Assembly (NCBI RefSeq): GCF_022662375.1 | Contig: NZ_JAKNQL010000009.1 | Span: forward strand, 62,001-126,000 | Source of the DNA: Pseudomonas sp. CROZ-RG-20F-R04-15 | GTDB taxonomy: Bacteria; Pseudomonadota; Gammaproteobacteria; Pseudomonadales; Pseudomonadaceae | Length of the DNA: 64,000 nt | Reading direction: 5' to 3' | In this document: positions 9,013 through 17,809 of the stretch, piece by piece | Numbering within the stretch: position 1 is the first letter of the stretch | Layout of the letters: every line of letters starts with the position of its first letter | Translations under genes and position numbers: made by a program | Notes under the pieces: generated by a model | What the model saw: the letters and a program-made list of their open reading frames with translations, nothing else | Databases searched by the model: none | Told to the model about the DNA's origin: nothing

Positions 9013-9470
9013 ACGCCGGTAGCCGCGACGCGCAGCACTTGCAGCGCGTCGCGGTTCGGGTTGGCCGCCGTGCCAGCCAAACCTTCAAGCCAGGTCATCG
9101 CACCTGTGTCGTTTCGTGTCCATTCCTGTGCCACACCTTCCAGCCGTGACAGCAACGCTCGCTCAGCTTCCAGCTCGAGTGATTTGATCTGCTCGCGCAT
9201 ACCTTTCAACACCGCGTCATCCACTGCCTGCGTTTTCCATCGCATGCGCAGTGTTCGCAGCGGCTGCACCACCTCGGTATCCCACGGTGTGGTCAGCGCC
9301 TGAAGCGCGTTGATACGTTGTTCATCGCACGTCACCCCGCGCTGTTCCAGCCATAAACCGCACAACAGCAGGCACACGTTCGCGCCCGCCGTTTGCAGTT
9401 GCAGGCAGGCGTCTTCCACACCCGGACGGGCGTAGACGGCAAGGGAAAAGCTCCACAGGTCAGAGGACAT
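9009..9470 (-). CDS. TIGR02444 / DUF2390 family protein
   Basis: A 153-residue protein of unknown function. The start MSSDLWSFSLAVYARPGVED and the motif LLLCGLWLEQRGV match the Pseudomonas TIGR02444 family, which sits between algP and the ABC-F gene. It is mostly helical, with no signal peptide or membrane segment. It is divergent from the ABC-F gene with 50 bp between the starts. Confidence 0.82.
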   Translation of the reverse strand: MSSDLWSFSLAVYARPGVEDACLQLQTAGANVCLLLCGLWLEQRGVTCDEQRINALQALTTPWDTEVVQPLRTLRMRWKTQAVDDAVLKGMREQIKSLELEAERALLSRLEGVAQEWTRNDTGAMTWLEGLAGTAANPNRDALQVLRVAATGV

Positions 9471-9520
9471 CGTGCTACTCGCGCCAGTTGTGAGCGAAGC
9501 TGGTAGACTCCGCCGCCATT

Positions 9521-11431
9521 ATGATCCGACTTCAGAACCTGACTTTACAGCGTGGCCCGCAACGTCTGCTAGAAGACGCCGAGCTGACCCTGCACGCCGG
9601 CCACAAAGCCGGTCTCATCGGTGCCAACGGCGCCGGCAAATCGAGCCTGTTCGCCTTGATTCGGGGTGAACTGCACCCCGACTCAGGTGATTGCTTCTTG
9701 CCGGCCGACTGGCGCATCGCCCACATGCGCCAGGAAATCGAGACGCTCGAGCGGCTTGCCGTCGACTATGTGCTCGATGGCGACCTGCGTCTACGCGAGG
9801 TGCAACGTGACCTCGCTGCTGCCGAAGCCGCGCATGACGGTGCCGCTCAGGCCCGCCTGCACTCGGAACTCGACAGCGCCGACGGTTACACCGCCGATGC
9901 GCGAGCGCGCAAGTTGCTCGCCGGTCTGGGTTTCACCAACGAGCAGATGGATCGTCAGGTCGGGGATTTCTCCGGTGGCTGGCGGATGCGTCTGAATCTG
10001 GCGCAAGCGTTGATGTGCCCGTCGGATTTGTTGTTGCTCGACGAACCGACCAACCACTTGGATCTCGACGCCATCATCTGGCTCGAAGAGTGGCTGAAAA
10101 ACTATCCGGGCACTTTGCTGCTGATTTCCCACGACCGTGATTTCCTCGACGAAGTCGTCGATCACGTCGCGCATGTCGATCAGCGCAAGATCACCTTGTA
10201 TCGCGGTGGCTACAGCGCCTTCGAGCGCGCCCGTGCCGAGCGTCTGGCCCAGCAGCAACAGGCCTACGAGAAGCAGCAGGCGCAACGTGCGCACATGGAA
10301 AGCTACATCGCCCGCTTCAAGGCGCAGGCGACCAAGGCCCGTCAGGCGCAGAGCCGGATCAAGGCCCTGGAGCGGATGGAAGAGCTGTCGGCAGCCCACG
10401 TCGATTCGCCGTTCGATTTCGTTTTCCGCGAGTCGAGCAAGATCTCCAGCCCGCTGATCGACCTGTCTGATGCGAGCCTGGGTTATGGCGACAAAACCAT
10501 CCTCGAGAAGGTCAAGCTGCAACTGACCCCGGGGGCGCGGATTGGCCTGCTCGGGCCGAACGGCGCGGGTAAATCGACCCTGATCAAGAACCTCGCCGGC
10601 GAGCTGTCACCGATCGCCGGGCGCCTGACCCGTGGCGAGAACACCGTGGTCGGCTACTTCGCTCAGCATCAGCTCGACTCGCTGGATTCCAAGGCCAGCC
10701 CGTTGCTGCACATGCAGCGTCTGGCGCCGAGCGAACGCGAGCAGACCCTGCGCGACTTTCTCGGCGGCTTCGACTTCCGTGGCGCGCGCATCGACGAGCC
10801 AGTGCTGAATTTCTCCGGTGGTGAAAAGGCGCGTCTGGCTCTGGCCCTGATCGCCTGGGAACGCCCGAACCTGTTGCTGCTCGACGAACCGACCAACCAC
10901 CTCGATCTGGAAATGCGCCTGGCGCTGACCATGGCGCTGCAGGAATTCAGCGGCGCGGTGCTGGTGGTGTCTCACGATCGGCATTTGCTCAAGAGCACCA
11001 CCGATAACTTCTACCTGGTCGCTGACGGCAAGGTCGAAGAGTTCGATGGCGACCTCGAAGACTACGCACGCTGGCTGGTGGAATACCGTCAGCGCAATGC
11101 GCCGGTCAACAACACCCCGGTCAACCCGGACAAGACCGACAAGAAGGCTCAGCGTCAGGCGGCGGCTGCGTTGCGTCAGCAATTGGCCCCGCACAAGCGT
11201 GAAGCCGACAAGCTCGAAGCCGAGTTGGGCAAGCTTCACGAGAAGCTCGCCAAGGTCGACGCCAGCCTCGGTGACAGCGACATCTACGAGCCGGCACGCA
11301 AGAACGAATTGCGTGATCTGCTCGCCGAACAAGCCAAGCTGAAGGTTCGTGAAGGCGAGCTGGAAGAGGCGTGGATGGAAGCCCTCGAGGTGCTGGAAAG
11401 CATGCAGGCGGAGCTGGAGGCGCTGTCCTGA
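9521..11431 (+). CDS. yheS: ABC-F family ATPase (YheS-like)
   Basis: 636 residues with two ATP-binding cassettes and no membrane segment. Walker A motifs are at residues 34-41 (GANGAGKS) and 345-352 (GPNGAGKS). Signature motifs FSGGWRMRL and FSGGEKARL and two LLLDEPTNHLDL Walker B motifs are present. A basic linker rich in Gln, Arg and Lys (about 240-290) and a charged C-terminal coiled coil (about 530-636) complete the ABC-F layout. Members act on the ribosome as translation factors. Its TGA overlaps the ATG of the channel gene by one base. Confidence 0.9.
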   Translation: MIRLQNLTLQRGPQRLLEDAELTLHAGHKAGLIGANGAGKSSLFALIRGELHPDSGDCFLPADWRIAHMRQEIETLERLAVDYVLDGDLRLREVQRDLAAAEAAHDGAAQARLHSELDSADGYTADARARKLLAGLGFTNEQMDRQVGDFSGGWRMRLNLAQALMCPSDLLLLDEPTNHLDLDAIIWLEEWLKNYPGTLLLISHDRDFLDEVVDHVAHVDQRKITLYRGGYSAFERARAERLAQQQQAYEKQQAQRAHMESYIARFKAQATKARQAQSRIKALERMEELSAAHVDSPFDFVFRESSKISSPLIDLSDASLGYGDKTILEKVKLQLTPGARIGLLGPNGAGKSTLIKNLAGELSPIAGRLTRGENTVVGYFAQHQLDSLDSKASPLLHMQRLAPSEREQTLRDFLGGFDFRGARIDEPVLNFSGGEKARLALALIAWERPNLLLLDEPTNHLDLEMRLALTMALQEFSGAVLVVSHDRHLLKSTTDNFYLVADGKVEEFDGDLEDYARWLVEYRQRNAPVNNTPVNPDKTDKKAQRQAAAALRQQLAPHKREADKLEAELGKLHEKLAKVDASLGDSDIYEPARKNELRDLLAEQAKLKVREGELEEAWMEALEVLESMQAELEALS

Positions 11432-12012
11432 TGGATGCGTTCAAGCTGCCGCTGCCGGCGGAGTGGGTCGAGCCAGTCTGGTTTGCCGTGCAGATTCTGC
11501 TGATCCTGCTGGCTGGTTACCTCACTCAGCGCTTCGTCGCCAAAGGCCTGACCCGGTTGGGTGAGCGCTATCCGTTTCCGCCGCAGCTGTTGATGCCGCT
11601 GCGCGGCGTATTGCGCTGGCTGATCATGGGCAGCGCGCTGATCTTCGTGCTGGAACGCCTCGGCGTTTCGGCCACGGTGTTGTGGACGGCGCTGTCGGGT
11701 TTCGTCGCGGTGGCGGCGGTCGCGTTCTTCGCGATGTGGAGTGTGCTGTCGAACCTGCTTTGCGCGATTTTGATTTTTACCGTCGGGCCGTTTCGGCTGG
11801 GCGATATCGTTGAGCTGGTGGACACCACGGACAAGCCAGGCGTCAAAGGCCGGGTGGTGGCGATCAATCTGCTTTACACCACGTTGATCGAGGCTGAAGA
11901 GCTGGGGACTGGCAGCGCGATGGTGCAAGTGCCCAATAGTCTGTTCTTCCAGCGCTCGGTGCGGCGTTGGCGTGGGACGGATGTGTTTCCGTCGAGCGGT
12001 TTCGAGAAGTAG
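11431..12012 (+). CDS. Short MscS-type mechanosensitive channel family protein
   Basis: 193 residues, translationally coupled to the ABC-F gene (TGATG). Three hydrophobic stretches lie at about residues 11-30, 55-75 and 80-112. They are followed by a short beta-rich MscS domain with VKGRVVAINLLYTTL. The large C-terminal cage of E. coli MscS is mostly missing, so this is a minimal member. It may help release osmolytes, but this is not shown. Confidence 0.8.
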   Translation: MDAFKLPLPAEWVEPVWFAVQILLILLAGYLTQRFVAKGLTRLGERYPFPPQLLMPLRGVLRWLIMGSALIFVLERLGVSATVLWTALSGFVAVAAVAFFAMWSVLSNLLCAILIFTVGPFRLGDIVELVDTTDKPGVKGRVVAINLLYTTLIEAEELGTGSAMVQVPNSLFFQRSVRRWRGTDVFPSSGFEK

Positions 12013-12035
12013 ATTCTGCGGCGTCTATTCTGACG

Positions 12036-12105
12036 CCTTCGCGAGCAAGCTCGCTCCCACATTTGATCGCGGTCTACTGTGGGAGCGAGCTTGCTCGCGA
12101 AGGGG
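12036..12105. repeat. REP doublet 1
   Basis: Two inverted copies of the REP unit (CTTCGCGAGCAAGCTCGCTC and its reverse complement) flank about 17 bp. It lies downstream of the MscS-type gene and upstream of the LysE gene. The arrangement matches the REPIN-type doublets of P. fluorescens. Confidence 0.9.
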
Positions 12106-12204
12106 CCCTCAGCAGCACCTGCAACATTCAGCAAAAATTGGTAGTCATCCATTCAAACCCGCATTAGCTTAGGCATTTGTCACGAGCATGAATCGAGGTG
12201 TGCG

Positions 12205-12837
12205 ATGGAGCTTCAAACATGGCTGGCGTTTTTTGCCGCCTGCTGGGTGATCAGCCTTTCTCCGGGTGCTGGCGCCATTGCGTCGATGTCCAGCGGTCTG
12301 CAATACGGGTTCTGGCGCGGTTACTGGAACGCCCTCGGCTTGCAAATCGGTCTGGCGGTGCAGATTGCGATTGTCGGCGCCGGTGTTGGCGCGATCCTCA
12401 CCGCTTCGGCCACGGCCTTCCACGCGATCAAATGGTTCGGTGTCGCTTATCTTGTGTATCTGGCCATCAAGCAGTGGCGTGCACTGCCCATGGACATGAG
12501 CGATGACGCAGCAGTGCGGCCGATCGGCAAACCGCTGGCGCTGGTGTTCCGTGGCTTTCTGGTAAACATCAGCAACCCCAAGGCCTTGGTCTTCATGCTC
12601 GCGGTGCTGCCGCAGTTCATCAATCCGCATGCGCCGCTGTTGATTCAGTACGTGGTGATCGGCGTGACCATGGTTTGTGTCGACCTGATTGTCATGGCCG
12701 GCTACACCGGTCTGGCGTCGAAGGTGTTGCGTCTGTTGCGCACCCCGCAGCAGCAGAAGCGCATGAACCGTACATTTGCCGGGCTGTTCATCGGTGCGGC
12801 GGCGTTTATGGCGACGTTGCGTAAAGCGGCGGCTTAA
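12205..12837 (+). CDS. LysE-family amino-acid exporter
   Basis: A 210-residue inner-membrane protein with about six membrane helices. The N-terminal motif ISLSPGAGAIASMSSGLQYG and the middle stretch GFLVNISNPKALVFMLAVLP are hallmarks of LysE/RhtB transporters, which export amino acids or homoserine lactone-like compounds. Substrate is unknown. It converges on the envelope cluster across a shared terminator. Confidence 0.88.
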   Translation: MELQTWLAFFAACWVISLSPGAGAIASMSSGLQYGFWRGYWNALGLQIGLAVQIAIVGAGVGAILTASATAFHAIKWFGVAYLVYLAIKQWRALPMDMSDDAAVRPIGKPLALVFRGFLVNISNPKALVFMLAVLPQFINPHAPLLIQYVVIGVTMVCVDLIVMAGYTGLASKVLRLLRTPQQQKRMNRTFAGLFIGAAAFMATLRKAAA

Positions 12838-12850
12838 AGCGTGTAGCCAC

Positions 12851-12883
12851 AAAAAAAGGCGACCTTTGCGGGTCGCCTTTTTT
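12851..12883. terminator. Bidirectional terminator after the LysE gene
   Basis: The stem AGGCGACC/GGTCGCCT (12857-12864 and 12871-12878) is flanked by an A-run and a T-run. It serves the LysE gene and the last gene of the opposite cluster. Confidence 0.9.
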
Positions 12884-12910
12884 GTGCCTGGGACGCAGAG
12901 CGGCCAGGGG

Positions 12911-13654
12911 TCAGCGCAAGATTACCGGCGCAGTATCACGCGGCAAGTTGTTGCGTTGCGCCGGCTCACGCGGCTGCTCGTAACCGCCACCACCGAGCTG
13001 CATGCTCAGTTGCCCGGCCACGTCCTCACCCAGCGCCTTCGACACGTCACGCACCACCCGTGGACGGTTCAGCGAGATCTTGATGTCGCGATGGTTCACC
13101 AGTTTGGTGTCCTGCGCTTCGCCCATCGCCGTGAAGGCCGAGGTGATCTCGAAGGTCTTGGTGTTGATCAGACTGAAGTCCGCCACCAGCGTCAGGCCCA
13201 GCACCGCCGAATAGCTGTCGGTGTTCGCCAGCTCGTTGATGTCTTGGGTGAAGTCGATATCCGACACGGTACCGAACAGCACGTAGTCGGCGCCTTTGAA
13301 GTTACCGGCCTTGATGCGCTTGATCACATCGTAGACGTCACCCTTGGACGACGCGGTGTACGGCGTGCCCTGCACCAATTGGAACATACCGGTGCGCAGA
13401 ATTTCACCCTTGATGTCGCCGGTGAATTTACGCAGCTCGCCTTGCTCGATGTAGCTGGTGCTCGCTTCGATCTCGTTGTAGCTCGACGAGCCGCTGGAGC
13501 TGTAGTAACCCTCGCGGTGATTGCTCTGGGCCGAAACGATGTGGATGTATTGCTCCACACGTTCCTGATAGGCCAGATCCGTCACCGCGACTTTCGGGGC
13601 CGCCTGCACGCTGAACGCGCAAGCCAGGGCCATCATGCCAATCCATGCGCGCAT
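12911..13654 (-). CDS. Secreted CsgG/LpoB-fold protein of unknown function
   Basis: 247 residues with a signal peptide (MRAWIGMMALACAFSVQA, cleavage near residue 19) and no lipobox cysteine. The stretches KVAVTDLAY, GEILRTGMFQLVQG and GADYVLFGTVSDID resemble the CsgG/LpoB superfamily, which has related folds in curli export and peptidoglycan-synthase activation. A Ser-rich insert lies near residues 50-60. The C-terminus is Gly-, Arg- and Pro-rich. It starts 3 bp after lpoB stops and is the last gene of the cluster. The function is not known; the fold call is by motif only. Confidence 0.7.
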   Translation of the reverse strand: MRAWIGMMALACAFSVQAAPKVAVTDLAYQERVEQYIHIVSAQSNHREGYYSSSGSSSYNEIEASTSYIEQGELRKFTGDIKGEILRTGMFQLVQGTPYTASSKGDVYDVIKRIKAGNFKGADYVLFGTVSDIDFTQDINELANTDSYSAVLGLTLVADFSLINTKTFEITSAFTAMGEAQDTKLVNHRDIKISLNRPRVVRDVSKALGEDVAGQLSMQLGGGGYEQPREPAQRNNLPRDTAPVILR

Positions 13655-13657
13655 TGA

Positions 13658-14245
13658 TTAACGCTCCGTGGTTTTGCGGATCTCTTTTTCGTCCATCCAC
13701 TCGGCCAGACCGCTTTCAACGTCGATCAGTTGCAGGCTGAATTTGTAGAAGACGTCCTTGTAGTCGCTGCTGCGCTTGACGATCGAGCTGATCGAGCCTT
13801 CGATGCGGTACTTGGCGGCAACCATGTTACCGGTCTTGGCCACGGTGCTCTTCTTGTACAGGCCGCTCTGGTTTTGCAGCTTGAGCTGGTCAACCTGGCT
13901 CTGCATCGCGTTGTTGTCGCTGGCGAAACGCGCAACACCGGTCTTCATCAGCTGAGTCTTGATGCTGGTGGTGATTTCGCGAGTGTCGATGTACTCGCTG
14001 GTCTTGTTCTTCACGTCGTAGACCTGAACCACCGGACGGCCCTGCAGAATGCCGGACTGGGCCAGCGAGCGGGTCATCGACTCGGCGATCATTTGCAGGT
14101 CGGTCGAACCGAATTCATTGGTCACGGTTTCAACCGCTTTGGTGTCGCCGTAGCTGATGTTCTTGCTGCCCAGGGTCGGCGAAGTGTTGGCGCAACCGGA
14201 GGCCAGCAGGGCGATGACGGCGATGCAGGAAAAGCGTGCAAACAT
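13658..14245 (-). CDS. lpoB: LpoB-like outer-membrane lipoprotein
   Basis: 195 residues. The lipobox LLASGC gives an acylated cysteine at about residue 18. The rest resembles LpoB: ISYGDTKAVETVTNEFGSTDLQ, SLAQSGILQGRPVVQV, KYRIEGSISSIVKRS and FYKFSLQLIDVESGLAEW. In E. coli LpoB activates the peptidoglycan synthase PBP1b. Placement beside a YcfL-like gene mirrors the E. coli ycfL-lpoB order. Whether it activates a PBP here is inferred from family only. Confidence 0.82.
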   Translation of the reverse strand: MFARFSCIAVIALLASGCANTSPTLGSKNISYGDTKAVETVTNEFGSTDLQMIAESMTRSLAQSGILQGRPVVQVYDVKNKTSEYIDTREITTSIKTQLMKTGVARFASDNNAMQSQVDQLKLQNQSGLYKKSTVAKTGNMVAAKYRIEGSISSIVKRSSDYKDVFYKFSLQLIDVESGLAEWMDEKEIRKTTER

Positions 14246-14281
14246 GGGAATGCTCTCTAAATCAGGAATAGGGTGGCAGGC

Positions 14282-14656
14282 TTACGGCGTCTTGATTTCC
14301 AGACGGAAGTCCACGGCTTTCGTGGTCGGGGCGATGCCTTGAATAAAGCTGGTCTGGGCGCCGTACATCATTTGGCTTTTCCACACTTCTTCTTCGGCAA
14401 TCGGGAAGCCTTCCGCGCCGAGCCAGGCGAAGCGGTAGTAGAAAATCTTGTTGCTGTTGAGGGTGTTGCTCAACTGCACATTGACCGTCATGAAGCCGTT
14501 TTCGCGGGCGACGCGCATGGCGCCGACGACGATGTGTTTCTGCGGACCCATGGCCACGACTTTGCTCGCGGCGCTGCCCGGCTCTGGCGGTGGCGGGGTG
14601 GCGCAGCCGCTCGCCAGCAAGGCGAGGGCGGCGACGGCGATGAGTTTGAAGCGCAT
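14282..14656 (-). CDS. YcfL-like lipoprotein
   Basis: 124 residues with the signal and lipobox MRFKLIAVAALALLASGC followed by ATPPPPEPG. The body is a single beta-rich domain with IVVGAMRVARENGFMTVNV and FYYRFAWLGAEGFPI, as in the YcfL/DUF1425 family. It sits 36 bp upstream of lpoB and 15 bp after the COG3014 gene, so the genes are probably co-transcribed. Function unknown. Confidence 0.78.
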   Translation of the reverse strand: MRFKLIAVAALALLASGCATPPPPEPGSAASKVVAMGPQKHIVVGAMRVARENGFMTVNVQLSNTLNSNKIFYYRFAWLGAEGFPIAEEEVWKSQMMYGAQTSFIQGIAPTTKAVDFRLEIKTP

Positions 14657-14671
14657 GCAAAGACTCCGTTC

Positions 14672-16066
14672 TTAAGGTTGTTTGAGGCTGGCGACGTTGG
14701 TCGCGCTGGCGCTCGGGATGACGTGGGCGGCGAGGCCACCGGCGAACACCTGGTTGCCGACGGCGCGCAGGGTGATCACCTGATAACGCTGGTCGACGGT
14801 GACCTTGACTACCGAACCGCCGACGGCGCTCGGCAGACTGACCTGGTGCTCACCCTTTTTCAGACGCAGACGCACCACTTGGGTATTGTCCGGCAGGGTA
14901 CGCCACGTACGGGTATCGGCACCTTCGAGCACAGCTGAAGAGATACCGACGGCGAGGCCGGCCAGCGGGTTGGTTTCGTTGATCTTCTTCTGCGCTACAC
15001 CTTTGGTGATTGCACGCACGGTGGTGCGCAGAATGATCCCCGGCATGTCGTCACGCAGGGCGCGGCGGGACATGGCGGTGGTGCTGTTGAGCGCGGTCAG
15101 ATCGACCTGCTGACCATCGACACCGATCTGTGCGAACGGCGCGGTGGAGGTGTCCGGTTTGATGATCGGAAACGACAGCGGCGTGATCACCACGTTGTTG
15201 GAGATCGGCAATGGCAACGGTACGCGGATCGAGTCGCGGGCCGGCGCCAGACCGCTTTGCACCACGATCAGGATGTCGCTGTCGTCGGACTTGCTTGGCT
15301 TGTCGAGATTGACCAGCGCCTGTTCCAGCAGCGGCGTGTTCGGGCGCAGTTCGGCAGCCTTGCGGTAGCCCGGTGCAGCCAGGCCTTTCTCGCCCAACGC
15401 TTCATAGACGAAACCGGACAGATAATGGCTGAACGCACTCTGGTAGCTGTTTTTCAGGCCAACCACTTCCGGCGCGTCGAGACTGGCGACCGGATAACCC
15501 TGCAGATCTTTGTACTGCGTCTTGATCCCTTCTTTCTCGGCCTCTTCCTCGCTCTTGAGGTATTCCTTGTCGCGCAGGTCGGCGATCACCGCTTCACGTT
15601 CGTGAGTTTTCTTGATCGCAGTGCGTGCACCGTCGAAGTCATTGACCGCCAGCAGGTTCAGGGCCATCTGCGTGGTCAGCATGACTTTTTCGTAGTCGTA
15701 GCCTTCGTAGCGACGCACTTTGTCGTTGACGATGAAGCTGCCGAACTGGGCCAGGTACTTACCGGTGTCGAGCTTGACCGAATCTTCCCACTGACCCACC
15801 ACTACATCGGCGCTGGTCCAGGCGTTCTGGCTGCCGGAGAGGTCGCCCTTGGCGCGCAGCAGCTCACCTTTCTCGAAGTAATAGAGCAGGTCTTTGTCCG
15901 GGCCGGTGTTGTTCTTTTCCAGCAAAGTCAGTGCGGCGTCAACGTTGCCGGTGGCCAGTTGCTGGTTGGTCTGTGCCAGTTCGGAATCGTAGTTGCGAAA
16001 CGCCGAACAGCCGGACAGCAGAGTGACGGCGCTGAGCGCGATCAGAGTGGGGGCGCGGAATGCCAT
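14672..16066 (-). CDS. COG3014-family lipoprotein, copy A
   Basis: 464 residues from the ATG at 16066, which starts a lipoprotein signal (MAFRAPTLIALSAVTLLSGC, lipid cysteine near 20). The open frame runs 29 codons further up but without signal-like sequence. Residues about 25-260 are helical with TPR-like character (FRNYDSELAQTNQQL, DKDLLYYFEKGELLRA). The C-terminal half is beta-rich with DDSDILIVVQSGLAP and DNTQVVRLRLKKGEHQV. Function unknown. It heads the tight lpoB unit and has a paralogue directly upstream. Confidence 0.8.
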   Translation of the reverse strand: MAFRAPTLIALSAVTLLSGCSAFRNYDSELAQTNQQLATGNVDAALTLLEKNNTGPDKDLLYYFEKGELLRAKGDLSGSQNAWTSADVVVGQWEDSVKLDTGKYLAQFGSFIVNDKVRRYEGYDYEKVMLTTQMALNLLAVNDFDGARTAIKKTHEREAVIADLRDKEYLKSEEEAEKEGIKTQYKDLQGYPVASLDAPEVVGLKNSYQSAFSHYLSGFVYEALGEKGLAAPGYRKAAELRPNTPLLEQALVNLDKPSKSDDSDILIVVQSGLAPARDSIRVPLPLPISNNVVITPLSFPIIKPDTSTAPFAQIGVDGQQVDLTALNSTTAMSRRALRDDMPGIILRTTVRAITKGVAQKKINETNPLAGLAVGISSAVLEGADTRTWRTLPDNTQVVRLRLKKGEHQVSLPSAVGGSVVKVTVDQRYQVITLRAVGNQVFAGGLAAHVIPSASATNVASLKQP

Positions 16067-16175
16067 GGGGGTACTTCTTCCCTGGAGTAATACAGCCGCG
16101 GATGCTGGTCGGGCTGGTGTGACCCATCGGCGGTGGCGCTGGCCTCCTGCCAATTCCTCATAATCAGAGGAGCTT

Positions 16176-16210
16176 TAATGCCGTTTCGCGATAGCGAGGG
16201 CGCGGCATTA
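16176..16210 (-). promoter_or_regulatory. Stem-loop between the two COG3014 genes
   Basis: Outer arms TAATGCCG (16176-16183) and CGGCATTA (16203-16210) enclose an inner TCGCGATAGCGA hairpin. No T-run follows on the minus strand. It may be a weak terminator for copy B or a control element of the downstream unit. Confidence 0.35.
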
Positions 16211-16255
16211 TAAGCGGGTGGTGATGGCTATGTAATAGCTTTTTAATTGCACTGG

Positions 16256-17680
16256 TTAGTTAGGTGCCATTACTTGCTTCGAGTGGGTTGCGTTCTCCGG
16301 CAAAGGCGTCGCAGGAGCAACATAGGCCGACCCCACGTAATAGGTCTGATCCCGGAACACGCGCAGATTGAGTATTTGGTGATCCTGATCGACGCGTAAG
16401 GTCAGGGGATGACCCGGGGGGTAGAAGGGGACGTCGATCTTGTGCAGGCCCTTTTTCAGGCGCAGACGGGTGACCAGTGTCTTGTCGGGCAGGGCGCGCC
16501 AGGTGCGTGTGTCAGCCTCCTCGAAAGGATCCTGCGTTGTCACCACCAATGAAGCCTTGGCCGGGTTGCGCTCGTTTTCATGTGTCTGGCCGATGGCGGC
16601 CATATTGGCGCGGAACATGGCGCGCGAGATGATCTGCGGCATGTCGTCACGCAGTGTTCGCATGGCCATGTCGGTCACGCTGTTGACGACCGTCAACGGC
16701 TGCTTACGGCCATCAACCTTCAGGTGATTGAAGGTCGGGGTGACGGCGTCCGGAATCATCACCGGAAAGGATATCGGCGCGACGATGACCAGGTTTTCGT
16801 TCAGGCGCACCGGAATCGGCACTTGCACCGAGCTGCGAGCCGGTGCCAGCCCGCTTTGCACAATAATCAGCACGTCGCTTTCATCGGCCTTGGCTGCAGG
16901 CTTGTCGAGGTTACGCAAAGCGTTCTGCAGAAACGGCATGTCCGGGCGCAGTTCGATGGCTTGGCGATAACCGGGCGCCGCGAGGTCGCGCTCACCCAAG
17001 GCTTCGTAAGTGAACCCGGCCAGATAGTGGCTGAACGCACTTTGATAGCCGTTCTTCAGTTCGAGCACGTGTGGCGCATCGAGAATCGCCACCGGATAAC
17101 CTTGCAGATCTTTGTAACGCAGGGTGATGCCTTGGGTCTTGGCCTGTGCCTGCGCCTCTTCGTATTGCACTTCGCGCTGGCGGGCAATCAGGGCTTCGCG
17201 TTCATGGGTCTTCTTGATATCGGCGCGGGCGCCATCGAAATCGTTGACGGATAACTGGTTGAGGGCCATCTGCGTGGTCAGCATGACTTTTTCATAGTCA
17301 TAGCCTTCGTAGCGCAGCAGTTTGTCGTTGACGAGCATGGTGCCCATTTCATTACCGAACCGGGTCAGCAGCTTCATGGCGCCGGCAGGGTTGGCCTCTT
17401 CGCGCTGAAAGATCATGCGGTCGGCGGTGCGCCAGTCTGCCTGGCTTTCCGGCAACGCACTGCCGGCGCTGAGAATGGCGCCTCTTTCCAGGTAATACAG
17501 CAGATCCTTGTCTTCCCATGGGTTATGCCTTTCCATCAACACCAGCGCACCGTCGAGATTGCCCTGGGTCATCTGATCGGTGGTCTGTTGCATCTCCAGA
17601 TCGTAATTGCGCAGCGCGGCGCAACCGCTCAGGTGCACGATAGTGCTGAACAGCAGAAATAGCAGCAGGCAAGGGCGCAT
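16256..17680 (-). CDS. COG3014-family lipoprotein, copy B
   Basis: 474 residues with signal and lipobox (IVHLSGCAALRNYD, cysteine near 20). It is collinear with copy A along its whole length. Shared segments include RYEGYDYEKVMLTTQMALN, YKDLQGYP and the DESDVLIIVQSGLAPAR region. The copies differ at many positions, so the duplication is old. It lies 189 bp upstream of copy A on the same strand and may have its own transcript. Function unknown. Confidence 0.8.
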   Translation of the reverse strand: MRPCLLLFLLFSTIVHLSGCAALRNYDLEMQQTTDQMTQGNLDGALVLMERHNPWEDKDLLYYLERGAILSAGSALPESQADWRTADRMIFQREEANPAGAMKLLTRFGNEMGTMLVNDKLLRYEGYDYEKVMLTTQMALNQLSVNDFDGARADIKKTHEREALIARQREVQYEEAQAQAKTQGITLRYKDLQGYPVAILDAPHVLELKNGYQSAFSHYLAGFTYEALGERDLAAPGYRQAIELRPDMPFLQNALRNLDKPAAKADESDVLIIVQSGLAPARSSVQVPIPVRLNENLVIVAPISFPVMIPDAVTPTFNHLKVDGRKQPLTVVNSVTDMAMRTLRDDMPQIISRAMFRANMAAIGQTHENERNPAKASLVVTTQDPFEEADTRTWRALPDKTLVTRLRLKKGLHKIDVPFYPPGHPLTLRVDQDHQILNLRVFRDQTYYVGSAYVAPATPLPENATHSKQVMAPN

Positions 17681-17809
17681 GGGAGGCGGGTTCTTCCTTG
17701 AACGGCAACGGCGGGGAGTGGCGCATTATAGGGCTGGTTTGCAGCTGCCGGGCGTTATGGATTGCGCTAGGCTTGCCCGCTCACCGATCAATTGAGTTGC
17801 GGCCTTTCA

